NCBI RefSeq assembly: GCF_000737245.1
Contig: NZ_JPQU01000051.1
Coordinates: 1 to 40,958, forward strand
Length of the DNA: 40,958 nt
Reading direction: 5' to 3'
Source of the DNA: Pseudomonas syringae
GTDB taxonomy: Bacteria > Pseudomonadota > Gammaproteobacteria > Pseudomonadales > Pseudomonadaceae
Every line of letters starts with the position of its first letter. Position 1 is the stretch's first letter. A program made the position numbers and the translations under genes. Of this stretch, positions 25,747 through 33,982 are shown in pieces. The notes under the pieces were generated by a model. It was not told where the DNA came from. It did no database searches and worked only from the letters and a program-made list of their open reading frames with translations.

Positions 25747-27201
25747 TTAGCTCGGTCTATAAACGCGCACATTGGCATACCCCTCACTGAGCAAATGGTG
25801 AGCATGCAGGCGACTCATGACGCCTTTGTCGCAATACAACAGGTACTGGCGCGTGTTATCCAGTTCCTTGAAGCGGCTGTTCAGTGCATAGAACGGCAAC
25901 GCCTGTATTTCTATGCCAGGCAGTATCAGCGGTTGATCTTCCTGAGCATCCGGGTGACGGATGTCGATGATGACCTGCCCGGCCAATGCCTGACTGACTT
26001 CTTCTATCTCGACACTGCGACTCAGATCGTCGATAACCCGATCAATCGATACCAGCTTGGCATTTTCGAGCGCTCGCTCAAGAACTGCCATGTCGAACTG
26101 CTGCTCTTCGTACTCAACGCGATTACGCTTGGCGTTGGTTTTCGGGTTGATCGAAATCACCCCGCAATACTCAGGCATGTGCTTGGCGAAATCGGCAGTG
26201 CCGATTTCCACCGCCTGATCGACGATGTCCTGCTTGTGGCTGGTGATCAGCGGACGCAAAACCAGTTTGTCGGTCGCGCTGTCGATCAGCGAAAGGTTGG
26301 GCAGCGTCTGACTGGCAACCTGAGAAATCGCTTCGCCGGTTACCAGCACATCGATTTCTAGACGATCAGCGATAGAGGATGCAGCGCGCAACATCATACG
26401 CTTCAAAACTACACCCATATGACTGTTATCGACTTTCTGCAGAATTTCTCCGAGAACTTCCTCGAAAGGCACGCTGACAAACAGCACTCGCTGGGAACTG
26501 CCGTACTTCTTCCAGATGAAATGCGCGACTTCCATCACGCCCAACTCATGGGCACGACCGCCCAGATTAAAGAAGCAGAAATGCGCCATAAGCCCACGGC
26601 GCATGACCTGATAGGCCGCCACCGTCGAATCGAAACCGCCGGACATCAACACCAGGGTCTGTTCGAGGGCGCCCAGCGGATAACCGCCGATGCTGTTGTG
26701 CTGGCTGTGAATCACGAATAACCGTTTGTCGCGAATTTCCATCCGCACCACGATTTGCGGCTTTTTCAGCTCGATACCGGCCGCACCACACTGCTGACGC
26801 AACTGACTGCCGACGTATTTTTCGACATCCATGGAGCTGAAGGTGTGCTTGCCTGCCCGTTTGCAGCGCACTGAAAACATCTTGCCCGGCAGCAGATCAC
26901 CGTAGTGCAGCTTGCACTTGGCAACGATGTCGTCCATGTCACCCAGCGGATACTCGGCCACTTGCAGGAAATTGGAGATGCCCGGCATGCAGCTCAGGCG
27001 CTCGGTCATTTCCTGCAGGATCTTCGGATCAGTCAGCCGGGTCTGCACCTCGAGGTTGTCCCACACACCATCCACCACCAGTGCCGGGTCCAGATCGCGG
27101 AGCACGGTACGGATGTTCTTGCCCAGCTGACGGATGAACTGCTTGCGCACCGGCGGGCTTTTGATAGTGATCTCGGGGAAGACTTTTACGATTAGTTTCA
27201 T
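25747..27201 (-). CDS. thiI: tRNA 4-thiouridine synthase / thiamine sulfurtransferase ThiI
   Basis: A 484-residue enzyme that thiolates U8 of tRNA and donates sulfur for the thiamine thiazole. An N-terminal ferredoxin-like/THUMP region comes first (MKLIVKVFPEITIKSPPVRK). The PP-loop ATP site follows (VLMSGGFDSTVAAYQVM), then a Cys in PEYCGVIS. The C-terminal rhodanese domain holds the persulfide Cys in YLLYCDKGVMSRLHAHHL. I start at 27201, where the family N-terminus begins, rather than 27264. Having the rhodanese domain matches the gamma-proteobacterial form. Confidence 0.96.
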   Translation of the reverse strand: MKLIVKVFPEITIKSPPVRKQFIRQLGKNIRTVLRDLDPALVVDGVWDNLEVQTRLTDPKILQEMTERLSCMPGISNFLQVAEYPLGDMDDIVAKCKLHYGDLLPGKMFSVRCKRAGKHTFSSMDVEKYVGSQLRQQCGAAGIELKKPQIVVRMEIRDKRLFVIHSQHNSIGGYPLGALEQTLVLMSGGFDSTVAAYQVMRRGLMAHFCFFNLGGRAHELGVMEVAHFIWKKYGSSQRVLFVSVPFEEVLGEILQKVDNSHMGVVLKRMMLRAASSIADRLEIDVLVTGEAISQVASQTLPNLSLIDSATDKLVLRPLITSHKQDIVDQAVEIGTADFAKHMPEYCGVISINPKTNAKRNRVEYEEQQFDMAVLERALENAKLVSIDRVIDDLSRSVEIEEVSQALAGQVIIDIRHPDAQEDQPLILPGIEIQALPFYALNSRFKELDNTRQYLLYCDKGVMSRLHAHHLLSEGYANVRVYRPS

Positions 27202-27298
27202 GAAAACAGCGCGCGAGGTGCCAGCCGAAAAAGAGGGGGCGGGATTATAGCGGAAATTGTTCAAGGTTTAACCAGTTATCGTGCAACCAATCATCGAC

Positions 27299-27344
27299 GC
27301 ACCAAAAAAGGTCTCGCGCACCATGATGAGCATCATTAAGGTGC
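27299..27344. promoter_or_regulatory. Candidate NtrC-site region upstream of glnA
   Basis: Half-sites GCACC occur at 27299-27303 and 27318-27322, and GGTGC at 27340-27344. Between the last two is the perfect inverted repeat ATGATG-AG-CATCAT. Spacing is not that of a canonical NtrC site, so the binding protein is uncertain. The distance to the sigma-54 promoter (about 75-130 bp) suits an enhancer. Confidence 0.4.
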
Positions 27345-27416
27345 GTGATTATTTTGAAAACTGGCTTAAATGCTCTTTTTTGCTAAGGTTTGGGGCAATA
27401 AATCCATCTCGGGGCA

Positions 27417-27433
27417 CTGGCATGCAATTTGCT
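27417..27433 (+). promoter_or_regulatory. Sigma-54 (RpoN) promoter of glnA
   Basis: TGGCATGCAATTTGCT at 27418-27433 has the invariant GG (27419-27420), exactly 10 bp, then GC (27431-27432), and otherwise fits TGGCAYG-N4-TTGCW. Transcription should start near 27444, giving a leader of about 90 nt. NtrC made by the downstream ntrBC genes is the expected activator. Confidence 0.88.
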
Positions 27434-27534
27434 CCCTTGTGAGGCAGGTTGCCTTGGCAGAGTATTCGCGCCGGCATCACCCAAATTCTAAGGGCCTAAA
27501 ACATAAAACGGCCCGAAGCCACCCGGAGGACACC

Positions 27535-28941
27535 ATGTCGAAGTCGGTTCAACTCATCAAAGATCATGACGTAAAGTGGATTGATCTGCGCTTCACGGAC
27601 ACAAAAGGTACTCAGCACCACGTGACCATGCCGGCTCGCGATGCGCTGGATGACGATTTCTTCGAAATCGGCAAAATGTTCGACGGCTCCTCCATCTCCG
27701 GCTGGAAAGGCATCGAAGCTTCCGACATGATCCTGATGCCGGACGACGCAACAGCCGTTCTCGATCCGTTCACCGAAGAGCCAACCCTGATCCTGGTTTG
27801 CGACATCATCGAACCTTCGACCATGCAAGGCTACGATCGCGACCCACGCGCTATCGCTCACCGCGCTGAGGAATACCTGAAGTCCACCGGCATCGGTGAC
27901 ACTGTATTCGTAGGCCCGGAACCAGAATTCTTCATCTTCGACGAAGTGAAGTTCAAGTCCGACATCTCCGGCTCCATGTTCAAGATCTTCTCCGAACAAG
28001 GTTCGTGGATGTCTGACCAGGACGTAGAAGGCGGCAACAAAGGCCACCGTCCAGGCGTGAAAGGCGGCTACTTCCCGGTTCCTCCGTTCGACCACGACCA
28101 CGAAATCCGTACCTCCATGTGTAATGCCATGGAAGAAATGGGTCTGGTCATTGAAGTTCACCACCACGAAGTGGCGACTGCTGGCCAGAACGAAATCGGT
28201 GTGAAGTTCAACACCCTGGTCAAGAAAGCTGACGAAGTTCAAACCCTGAAATACTGCGTACACAACGTAGCTGACGCATACGGCCGCACCGCGACCTTCA
28301 TGCCTAAGCCTCTGTACGGCGATAACGGTTCGGGTATGCACGTTCACATGTCCATCTCCAAAGATGGCAAGAACACCTTCGCAGGCGAAGGCTATGCCGG
28401 TCTGTCTGACACCGCTCTGTTCTTCATCGGCGGCATCATCAAGCACGGTAAGGCCCTGAACGGCTTCACCAACCCGTCGACCAACTCCTACAAGCGTCTG
28501 GTCCCAGGCTTCGAAGCTCCGGTAATGCTGGCCTACTCGGCTCGTAACCGTTCCGCTTCGATCCGTATTCCTTACGTGTCGAGCCCTAAAGCCCGCCGTA
28601 TCGAAGCTCGCTTCCCGGATCCAGCAGCTAACCCGTACCTGGGCTTCGCTGCACTGTTGATGGCTGGCCTGGACGGCATCCAGAACAAGATCCACCCTGG
28701 CGACGCAGCTGACAAAAACCTGTATGACCTGCCGCCTGAAGAGGCTAAAGAGATCCCACAAGTTTGCGGCAGCCTGAAAGAAGCCCTGGAAGAGCTGGAC
28801 AAAGGTCGTGCGTTCCTGACCAAAGGCGGCGTTTTCAGCGACGACTTCATCGACGCTTACATCGCCCTGAAAAGCGAAGAAGAAATCAAAGTACGTACCT
28901 TCGTACACCCACTGGAATACGAGCTGTACTACAGCTGCTAA
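27535..28941 (+). CDS. glnA: Glutamine synthetase, type I
   Basis: A 468-residue dodecameric enzyme that makes glutamine from glutamate, ammonia and ATP. MSKSVQLIKDHDVKWIDLRF is preceded by GGAGGAC; the longer frame from 27370 lies in the sigma-54 leader. Motifs include FDGSSISGW, the metal and ATP sites (GPEPEFFIFD, GSGMHVHMSI), KRLVPGFEAPV, and the adenylylation Tyr in NLYDLPPEE. Activity is therefore probably controlled by GlnE adenylylation. Codon use is strongly biased, as expected for high expression. The sigma-54 promoter and strong terminator isolate it as a nitrogen-regulated unit. Confidence 0.98.
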   Translation: MSKSVQLIKDHDVKWIDLRFTDTKGTQHHVTMPARDALDDDFFEIGKMFDGSSISGWKGIEASDMILMPDDATAVLDPFTEEPTLILVCDIIEPSTMQGYDRDPRAIAHRAEEYLKSTGIGDTVFVGPEPEFFIFDEVKFKSDISGSMFKIFSEQGSWMSDQDVEGGNKGHRPGVKGGYFPVPPFDHDHEIRTSMCNAMEEMGLVIEVHHHEVATAGQNEIGVKFNTLVKKADEVQTLKYCVHNVADAYGRTATFMPKPLYGDNGSGMHVHMSISKDGKNTFAGEGYAGLSDTALFFIGGIIKHGKALNGFTNPSTNSYKRLVPGFEAPVMLAYSARNRSASIRIPYVSSPKARRIEARFPDPAANPYLGFAALLMAGLDGIQNKIHPGDAADKNLYDLPPEEAKEIPQVCGSLKEALEELDKGRAFLTKGGVFSDDFIDAYIALKSEEEIKVRTFVHPLEYELYYSC

Positions 28942-28948
28942 TCCAGTC

Positions 28949-28998
28949 GCGTCATCCATGACGCGCTAAAAAAGGCCTCCTTCGGGAGGTCTTTTTTG
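28949..28998 (+). terminator. glnA terminator, double hairpin
   Basis: A first hairpin GCGTCAT-CC-ATGACGC at 28949-28964 precedes the true terminator. In that terminator, GGCCTCC at 28974-28980 pairs with GGAGGTC (one G-T pair) around a UUCG tetraloop, followed by six T. Confidence 0.9.
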
Positions 28999-29073
28999 TG
29001 GGCGGGATTTAATCGCCTATACATATGTACTACCCGGCTGCGCAGCATCGGGAGCATGATCTGGAAGCAATCC

Positions 29074-29164
29074 CTGTAGGAGCTCACGAGCAACGCGAGG
29101 CAGCGATGAGGCCATGCCTGACACACCGCAAGCGCTGCCTCGCGTTGCTCGTGAGCTCCAACAG
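29074..29164. repeat. REP pair (REPIN), class C
   Basis: Arms 29074-29105 and 29133-29164 are inverted copies (core GAGCTCACGAGCAACGCGAG) with one mismatch. This is the same class as the pair at 11573-11660. Confidence 0.9.
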
Positions 29165-29196
29165 TCACCAACTGGGGTAATAAAACGAGATCAACC

Positions 29197-29763
29197 ATGC
29201 CAAATCTCCCACGACTGACCGCCCTGATTGCAACACTCGCCATCAATGCTGGCTGCGCCGACGCAACCATGAATCCACCCGCCCCACCTCAACTAGCCCC
29301 ACTCCTCACAACCATGAGCGAACGCCTGAAGGTCGCCGATCAGGTCGCGCTGACCAAATGGGACAGCGGCAAGCCTATTCAGGACAGCCCTCGCGAAGCG
29401 CAGGTGATCGCTGCGGCCGCAAAGCTTGCGCCCACTTACAAGCTCGATGTTGAAGAGGTCAGCCAATTCCTGGCGGCGCAGATAGAAGCCAACAAACTGG
29501 TGCAGTACGGCTTATTGGCAAAATGGAGCGAAGCAGGCAGCGCGCCCGCCACAGCCCGTCCGGATCTGGTTCGGCAAATCCGACCGCAACTGGATCAATT
29601 ACAAATCCGTCTGCTGCAAAATTACGCCGCATTCGCGCCCTATCGCCAGGATCCGCAATGCCCGAGCTGGCTCAACCAGCAGCGCCGAACGCTATCCTCG
29701 GATGCCCTTCACGATCTGGCACTGATTCGCGCAGCAGGCGAGTTGTGTGTGATCCGCAAATGA
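29197..29763 (+). CDS. Secreted (AroQ-gamma type) chorismate mutase
   Basis: A 188-residue exported all-helical mutase that would convert chorismate to prephenate outside the cytoplasm. A signal sequence (LPRLTALIATLAINAGCADA) precedes a helix with LLTTMSERLKVADQVALTKW, then KPIQDSPREAQVIAAAA. These carry the Arg, Lys and Glu/Asp positions typical of the AroQ fold, and EEVSQFLAAQIEANKLVQYG follows. A Cys pair near the C-terminus (PQCPSW, ELCVIRK) may form the disulfide seen in secreted forms. It might be a lipoprotein at the Cys in NAGC, but the lipobox is poor. Its physiological role outside the cytoplasm is unclear. Confidence 0.82.
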   Translation: MPNLPRLTALIATLAINAGCADATMNPPAPPQLAPLLTTMSERLKVADQVALTKWDSGKPIQDSPREAQVIAAAAKLAPTYKLDVEEVSQFLAAQIEANKLVQYGLLAKWSEAGSAPATARPDLVRQIRPQLDQLQIRLLQNYAAFAPYRQDPQCPSWLNQQRRTLSSDALHDLALIRAAGELCVIRK

Positions 29764-29836
29764 AACCTGAGCATCCCAACTGATGTGTTCTATGCTGCGC
29801 AACACCGCCAGCCGCTTTATCGCTACCGGAGTCTGC

Positions 29837-30367
29837 ATGCTTCAACGTCTCACCTGCCTGCTGCTGATCATGCTCGCGCTTCCTGCCGCAGCGCAGATTT
29901 ATCGCTATACCGACGCCAACGGCAATACCGCGTTCAGCAACCAGCCGCCTGATGGGGTCAAGGCTAAGGTTGTCGAATTGCCTCCGCTGAACAGCGTCGA
30001 TTCGCAGAAACTGCCAAGCCAGAACGCGCCCGCCCCAAGCCCTCCCTCTCCAGTCCCGCTGAAAGAAGTTGCCTATGAGAAGCTCGAGCTGACGGACCTG
30101 CCCGACGGTGGGGCACTTCGCGCCAATAACGGGACGTTCACTATAGGCGTCGCCATTCAGCCGCGCCTCGCACCTGGGCATCAGCTGCAACTGCTGGTCG
30201 ATGGCAATCAATATGGGCAGCCGGGCAACGTTCCTCGCTTGCAAGTCGTCAATCTGGATCGAGGCGAGCATAGCTTCGCTGTCGTGGTACTGGATAACGG
30301 CCGCATCATCCAGCAAAGTCCGACCATCACTCTTACCGTGCAGCGAGTCCATGTCGGCAAACCGTAG
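29837..30367 (+). CDS. DUF4124-domain exported protein
   Basis: A 176-residue exported protein. ATG 29837 (CCGGAG upstream) starts a signal peptide (MLQRLTCLLLIMLALPAAAQ). The DUF4124 motif follows at once: IYRYTDANGNTAFSNQPPDG. A Pro-rich linker (APAPSPPSPVP) leads to a beta-rich C-terminal domain with LAPGHQLQLLVDGNQYG and LDRGEHSFAVVVLD. The frame is open back to 29783 but the upstream residues do not improve the signal. Function is unknown. It is the first of two tandem paralogs before ntrB. Confidence 0.85.
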   Translation: MLQRLTCLLLIMLALPAAAQIYRYTDANGNTAFSNQPPDGVKAKVVELPPLNSVDSQKLPSQNAPAPSPPSPVPLKEVAYEKLELTDLPDGGALRANNGTFTIGVAIQPRLAPGHQLQLLVDGNQYGQPGNVPRLQVVNLDRGEHSFAVVVLDNGRIIQQSPTITLTVQRVHVGKP

Positions 30368-30995
30368 TTCCACCTTCGTTCGCAGCGCTCTGTTGTGCCT
30401 GCTGATGTCACTGTCGATCCCGGTAATGGCGGACGTGTACACCTACATCGACGCTGAAGGTAATCGGGTTTTCACTGACCAGCCGCACAAGAACGCCAAG
30501 CGGGTGGACATTCAGCCCAGCAACAGCACCACCGGGACGCCGCCAAAACGAACGGTGCAAAGCAGCCCGGCCAAAGCCAAATACAAACCTTTGTTTCGCT
30601 ATCAGCTCCTCAGAGTGCTGGTACCCGAGCCGGACGCCACAGTGCGCAGCACACCCGGCGACATGATCGTGACCGTCACCAGCGATCCAGCATTGCAACC
30701 TGGCCACAACTATCAGCTGCTGGTAGACGGTGCGCCGACGGCTGAGCCAGGGCGCAGCCCTGTATTCCCGCTGAAGAACATCGACCGAGGAACTCATCAA
30801 CTGTCAGTGGTGGTCCTGGACGAAAACGGCAAGGTGCTCGAGAGGACACCCAACCAGCCCTTCCACATGCAGCGCATCTCGCTGGCACAGAAACGCGTTG
30901 CCAACCCCTGTCAGTTGCTTGAGTACGGCGTGCGTCCGGAGTGTCCGCTCAAAGACAAACCGGAAGAAAAATCCAGCTTCCTGCCTTTCTTCTGA
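30351..30995 (+). CDS. DUF4124-domain exported protein, tandem paralog
   Basis: A 214-residue paralog of the preceding protein: signal peptide (SALLCLLMSLSIPVMA-DVY), DUF4124 motif VYTYIDAEGNRVFTDQPHKN, linker, and the same C-terminal pattern LQPGHNYQLLVDGAPT / IDRGTHQLSVVVLDENGK. ATG 30351 lies inside the 3' end of the first gene (17-bp overlap), so translation is probably coupled. The C-terminal tail has two Cys (NPCQLL, PECPLK), absent from the first copy. It separates glnA from ntrBC. A link to nitrogen control is only positional. Confidence 0.85.
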   Translation: MSANRSSTFVRSALLCLLMSLSIPVMADVYTYIDAEGNRVFTDQPHKNAKRVDIQPSNSTTGTPPKRTVQSSPAKAKYKPLFRYQLLRVLVPEPDATVRSTPGDMIVTVTSDPALQPGHNYQLLVDGAPTAEPGRSPVFPLKNIDRGTHQLSVVVLDENGKVLERTPNQPFHMQRISLAQKRVANPCQLLEYGVRPECPLKDKPEEKSSFLPFF

Positions 30996-31021
30996 CGCAA
31001 GGGCACGCCACTGCCAACCAG

Positions 31022-31036
31022 GCGCTATATTGGTGC
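31022..31036. promoter_or_regulatory. Candidate NtrC-binding site upstream of ntrB
   Basis: GCGCTATATTGGTGC matches the classic enterobacterial NtrC site pattern GCAC-N5-TGGTGC except for one base in the left half. It lies about 155 bp upstream of the predicted ntrBC transcription start, a normal enhancer distance. Confidence 0.6.
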
Positions 31037-31163
31037 AAGATATTGCGGCGCGGCCGAGCCAGCATCCCATTTTGGTTCGAGATTGTCTGAAACTGATGAA
31101 CCAATGCGACGCACCGACCGAAAAAAGCCCGGTTTTGCAGATTAAACGCTTCTTTTCGGAGCC

Positions 31164-31180
31164 TTGGTTTGGTTTTTGCA
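31164..31180 (+). promoter_or_regulatory. Probable sigma-54 promoter of ntrBC
   Basis: TTGGTTTGGTTTTTGCA has GG at 31166-31167, exactly 10 bp, then GC at 31178-31179, with TTGCA at the -12 element. The -24 element is weaker than that of glnA. The leader to ntrB would be about 128 nt and contains a small hairpin (GGATAC-AACT-GTATCC, 31211-31226). Confidence 0.55.
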
Positions 31181-31318
31181 ACTTGGCATTAACAGCCCTT
31201 TATCTGCGCGGGATACAACTGTATCCGTGGCGTTACCAAAGCTGGGTAAGACCAACCAGCGCCTGCGATCCAAGGCTCGCCTGGGTCTGCAATGTGCCAA
31301 AAGAGGTCAACGACTTTA

Positions 31319-32404
31319 ATGACTATCAGTGACGCGCTGCACCGTTTGTTACTCGACAACCTCACCACTGCCACGATTCTGCTCAACGCCGATTTGCGTC
31401 TTGAGTACATGAACCCCGCTGCGGAAATGCTGCTGGCCATCAGCGGCCAGCGCAGCCATGGGCAATTCATCAGCGAGCTGTTCACTGAATCCGCTGAAGC
31501 ACTGAGCTCGTTGCGTCAGGCGGTGGAACAGGCTCATCCGTTTACCAAGCGTGAAGCCATGCTCACGGCCCTGACCGGCCAGACGCTCACGGTGGATTAC
31601 GCCGTGACGCCAATCCTCAGCCAAGGCCAAACCATGCTTCTGCTTGAGGTTCATCCTCGTGACCGCCTGCTGCGCATCACCAAGGAAGAGGCTCAGTTGT
31701 CGAAACAGGAAACCACCAAAATGCTGGTGCGTGGCCTGGCTCACGAAATAAAGAATCCATTGGGTGGCATCCGCGGCGCAGCGCAATTGCTGGCCCGCGA
31801 GCTGCCTGAAGAAAGCCTGAAGGACTACACCAACGTCATCATCGAGGAAGCTGACCGCCTGCGTAACCTGGTGGATCGGATGCTCGGCTCCAACAAGCTT
31901 CCTTCCCTGGCCATGACTAACGTGCACGAAGTGCTTGAACGGGTTTGCAGTCTGGTCGAGGCTGAAAGTCAGGGCTGCATCACTTTGGTGCGCGATTACG
32001 ACCCAAGCATTCCCGACGTATTGATCGACCGCGAACAAATGATTCAGGCGGTGCTCAACATTGTGCGCAACGCGATGCAGGCCATCAGCAGCCAGAACGA
32101 GTTGCGCCTGGGTCGTATCAGCCTGCGCACACGCGCCATGCGTCAGTTCACCATCGGCCACGTCCGTCACCGACTGGTCAGCAAAATCGAAATCATCGAC
32201 AACGGCCCAGGTATTCCAGCCGAACTTCAGGAAACCATTTTCTACCCCATGGTCAGCGGCCGCCCGGACGGTACTGGGCTTGGCCTTGCGATTACGCAGA
32301 ACATAATTAGTCAGCATCAGGGACTGATCGAGTGTGACAGCCATCCCGGCCACACCACGTTTTCGATCTTCCTGCCGCTGGAACAAGGAGCAGCTTCGAC
32401 ATGA
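31319..32404 (+). CDS. ntrB: Nitrogen regulation sensor histidine kinase/phosphatase NtrB
   Basis: A 361-residue cytosolic kinase. An N-terminal PAS domain (about 5-115, LNADLRLEYMNPAAEMLL) precedes the H-box VRGLAHEIKNPLGGIRGAA with the phospho-accepting His. The N-box is VLNIVRNAMQAI, and the G-boxes are DNGPGIPAEL and GTGLGLAI. No transmembrane segment is present, as expected for NtrB, which reads nitrogen status through PII. ATG 31319 with AAGAGG upstream was chosen over the longer frame at 31292. It overlaps ntrC by ATGA. Confidence 0.96.
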   Translation: MTISDALHRLLLDNLTTATILLNADLRLEYMNPAAEMLLAISGQRSHGQFISELFTESAEALSSLRQAVEQAHPFTKREAMLTALTGQTLTVDYAVTPILSQGQTMLLLEVHPRDRLLRITKEEAQLSKQETTKMLVRGLAHEIKNPLGGIRGAAQLLARELPEESLKDYTNVIIEEADRLRNLVDRMLGSNKLPSLAMTNVHEVLERVCSLVEAESQGCITLVRDYDPSIPDVLIDREQMIQAVLNIVRNAMQAISSQNELRLGRISLRTRAMRQFTIGHVRHRLVSKIEIIDNGPGIPAELQETIFYPMVSGRPDGTGLGLAITQNIISQHQGLIECDSHPGHTTFSIFLPLEQGAAST

Positions 32405-33837
32405 GCCGTAGTGAAACTGTCTGGATTGTAGATGACGACCGTTCCATCCGCTGGGTGCTGGAAAAGGCCTTGCAGCAGGAAGGCATGACCACGCAAAGCT
32501 TCGACAGCGCCGACGGCGTGATGAGCCGCCTGGCCCGTCAGCAGCCGGACGTGATCATCTCCGACATCCGCATGCCGGGCGCCAGTGGTCTGGACCTGTT
32601 GGCACGCATTCGCGAGCAACATCCGCGTCTGCCGGTCATCATCATGACCGCTCACTCAGATCTGGACAGCGCCGTAGCCTCCTATCAAGGCGGCGCTTTT
32701 GAATACTTGCCAAAACCGTTCGACGTCGATGAAGCCGTTTCCCTGGTCAAACGCGCCAACCAGCATGCCCAGGAACAGCAAGGCATGGACGTTGCGCCAA
32801 CCTTGACCCGCACTCCGGAAATCATTGGCGAAGCGCCAGCAATGCAGGAAGTGTTTCGCGCCATCGGCCGCCTGAGCCACTCCAACATCACCGTACTCAT
32901 CAATGGTGAGTCGGGTACCGGTAAAGAACTGGTCGCCCACGCCCTGCATCGCCACAGCCCGCGTTCGGCTTCGCCGTTCATTGCGCTGAACATGGCCGCC
33001 ATTCCGAAAGACCTGATGGAATCAGAACTGTTCGGCCACGAAAAAGGCGCGTTCACCGGCGCGGCTAACTTGCGTCGCGGTCGCTTTGAACAGGCTGACG
33101 GCGGGACATTGTTCCTCGACGAAATCGGCGATATGCCTGCCGACACCCAGACCCGCTTGCTGCGCGTGCTGGCTGACGGCGAGTTCTACCGCGTTGGCGG
33201 TCACACGCCGGTCAAGGTCGACGTACGAATCATCGCCGCGACTCACCAGAATCTGGAAACTCTGGTGCAAGCGGGCAAATTCCGCGAAGACTTGTTCCAC
33301 CGCCTGAATGTGATCCGCATCCACATCCCGCGGATGTCTGATCGCCGCGAAGATATTCCGACCCTGGCCAAACACTTCCTCAGCCGTGCCGCTCAGGAGT
33401 TGGCAGTAGAGCCAAAACTGCTCAAGCCGGAAACCGAGGAATACCTCAAGCATCTGCCTTGGCCGGGTAACGTGCGTCAGCTGGAAAACACCTGCCGCTG
33501 GATCACCGTCATGGCCTCGGGCCGTGAAGTGCACATCAGCGACTTGCCGCCTGAACTGCTGAGCCTGCCACAAGACGCCGCGCCCGTGACCAACTGGGAG
33601 CAGGCCTTGCGTCAATGGGCCGATCAGGCGTTGGCACGCGGTCAGTCCAGCCTGCTGGACAGCGCCGTACCAACCTTCGAACGCATCATGATCGAAACCG
33701 CACTCAAGCATACCGCTGGCCGCCGTCGCGACGCCGCCGTATTGCTGGGTTGGGGCCGCAACACCTTGACTCGCAAGATCAAGGAATTGGGCATGAAGAT
33801 CGATGGTGGTGACGATGATGAGGGTGATGAAGGCTGA
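32401..33837 (+). CDS. ntrC: Nitrogen regulation response regulator NtrC (sigma-54 activator)
   Basis: A 478-residue three-domain activator. The receiver domain (1-120) has WIVDDDRSIRWVLEKAL and the phospho-Asp in VIISDIRMPG (Asp55). The central AAA+ domain has Walker A NGESGTGKELVAHALH, the sigma-54 contact loop GAFTGA and Walker B GGTLFLDEIGDMP. The C-terminal Fis-type helix-turn-helix (TAGRRRDAAVLLGWGRNTLT) binds enhancers. With ntrB it forms a translationally coupled pair and likely activates glnA and its own operon. The usual length is about 470, and a short acidic tail (DGGDDDEGDEG) is added here. Confidence 0.97.
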   Translation: MSRSETVWIVDDDRSIRWVLEKALQQEGMTTQSFDSADGVMSRLARQQPDVIISDIRMPGASGLDLLARIREQHPRLPVIIMTAHSDLDSAVASYQGGAFEYLPKPFDVDEAVSLVKRANQHAQEQQGMDVAPTLTRTPEIIGEAPAMQEVFRAIGRLSHSNITVLINGESGTGKELVAHALHRHSPRSASPFIALNMAAIPKDLMESELFGHEKGAFTGAANLRRGRFEQADGGTLFLDEIGDMPADTQTRLLRVLADGEFYRVGGHTPVKVDVRIIAATHQNLETLVQAGKFREDLFHRLNVIRIHIPRMSDRREDIPTLAKHFLSRAAQELAVEPKLLKPETEEYLKHLPWPGNVRQLENTCRWITVMASGREVHISDLPPELLSLPQDAAPVTNWEQALRQWADQALARGQSSLLDSAVPTFERIMIETALKHTAGRRRDAAVLLGWGRNTLTRKIKELGMKIDGGDDDEGDEG

Positions 33838-33853
33838 TTAAAGCCTTCGCACC

Positions 33854-33891
33854 AAAAAGCCCGGGGTTGCTCACGCAGCCTCGGGCTTTTT
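33854..33891 (+). terminator. ntrBC terminator
   Basis: AAAAAGCCCGGGGTTGC pairs with GCAGCCTCGGGCTTTTT (two G-T pairs), 17 bp after the ntrC stop. It ends in five T. Confidence 0.88.
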
Positions 33892-33912
33892 ATTGGATCA
33901 AAGGACGCTATC

Positions 33913-33971
33913 CCGGCTAAAGCTGCTCCTACGGTCTCTGTGTGGCACCGTCGTAGGAGCGGCTTCAGCCG
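33913..33971. repeat. REP-like inverted pair, divergent class
   Basis: CGGCTAAAGCTGCTCCTACG (33914-33933) and CGTAGGAGCGGCTTCAGCCG (33952-33971) are imperfect inverted copies. The core mixes features of classes A and B. Confidence 0.75.
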
Positions 33972-33982
33972 CGAGCCACTCT

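Noticed and set aside
27496..28959. 487-codon open frame antisense to glnA
   Set aside because: Shadow of the highly biased glnA codon usage; it would also run across the glnA leader and terminator side.
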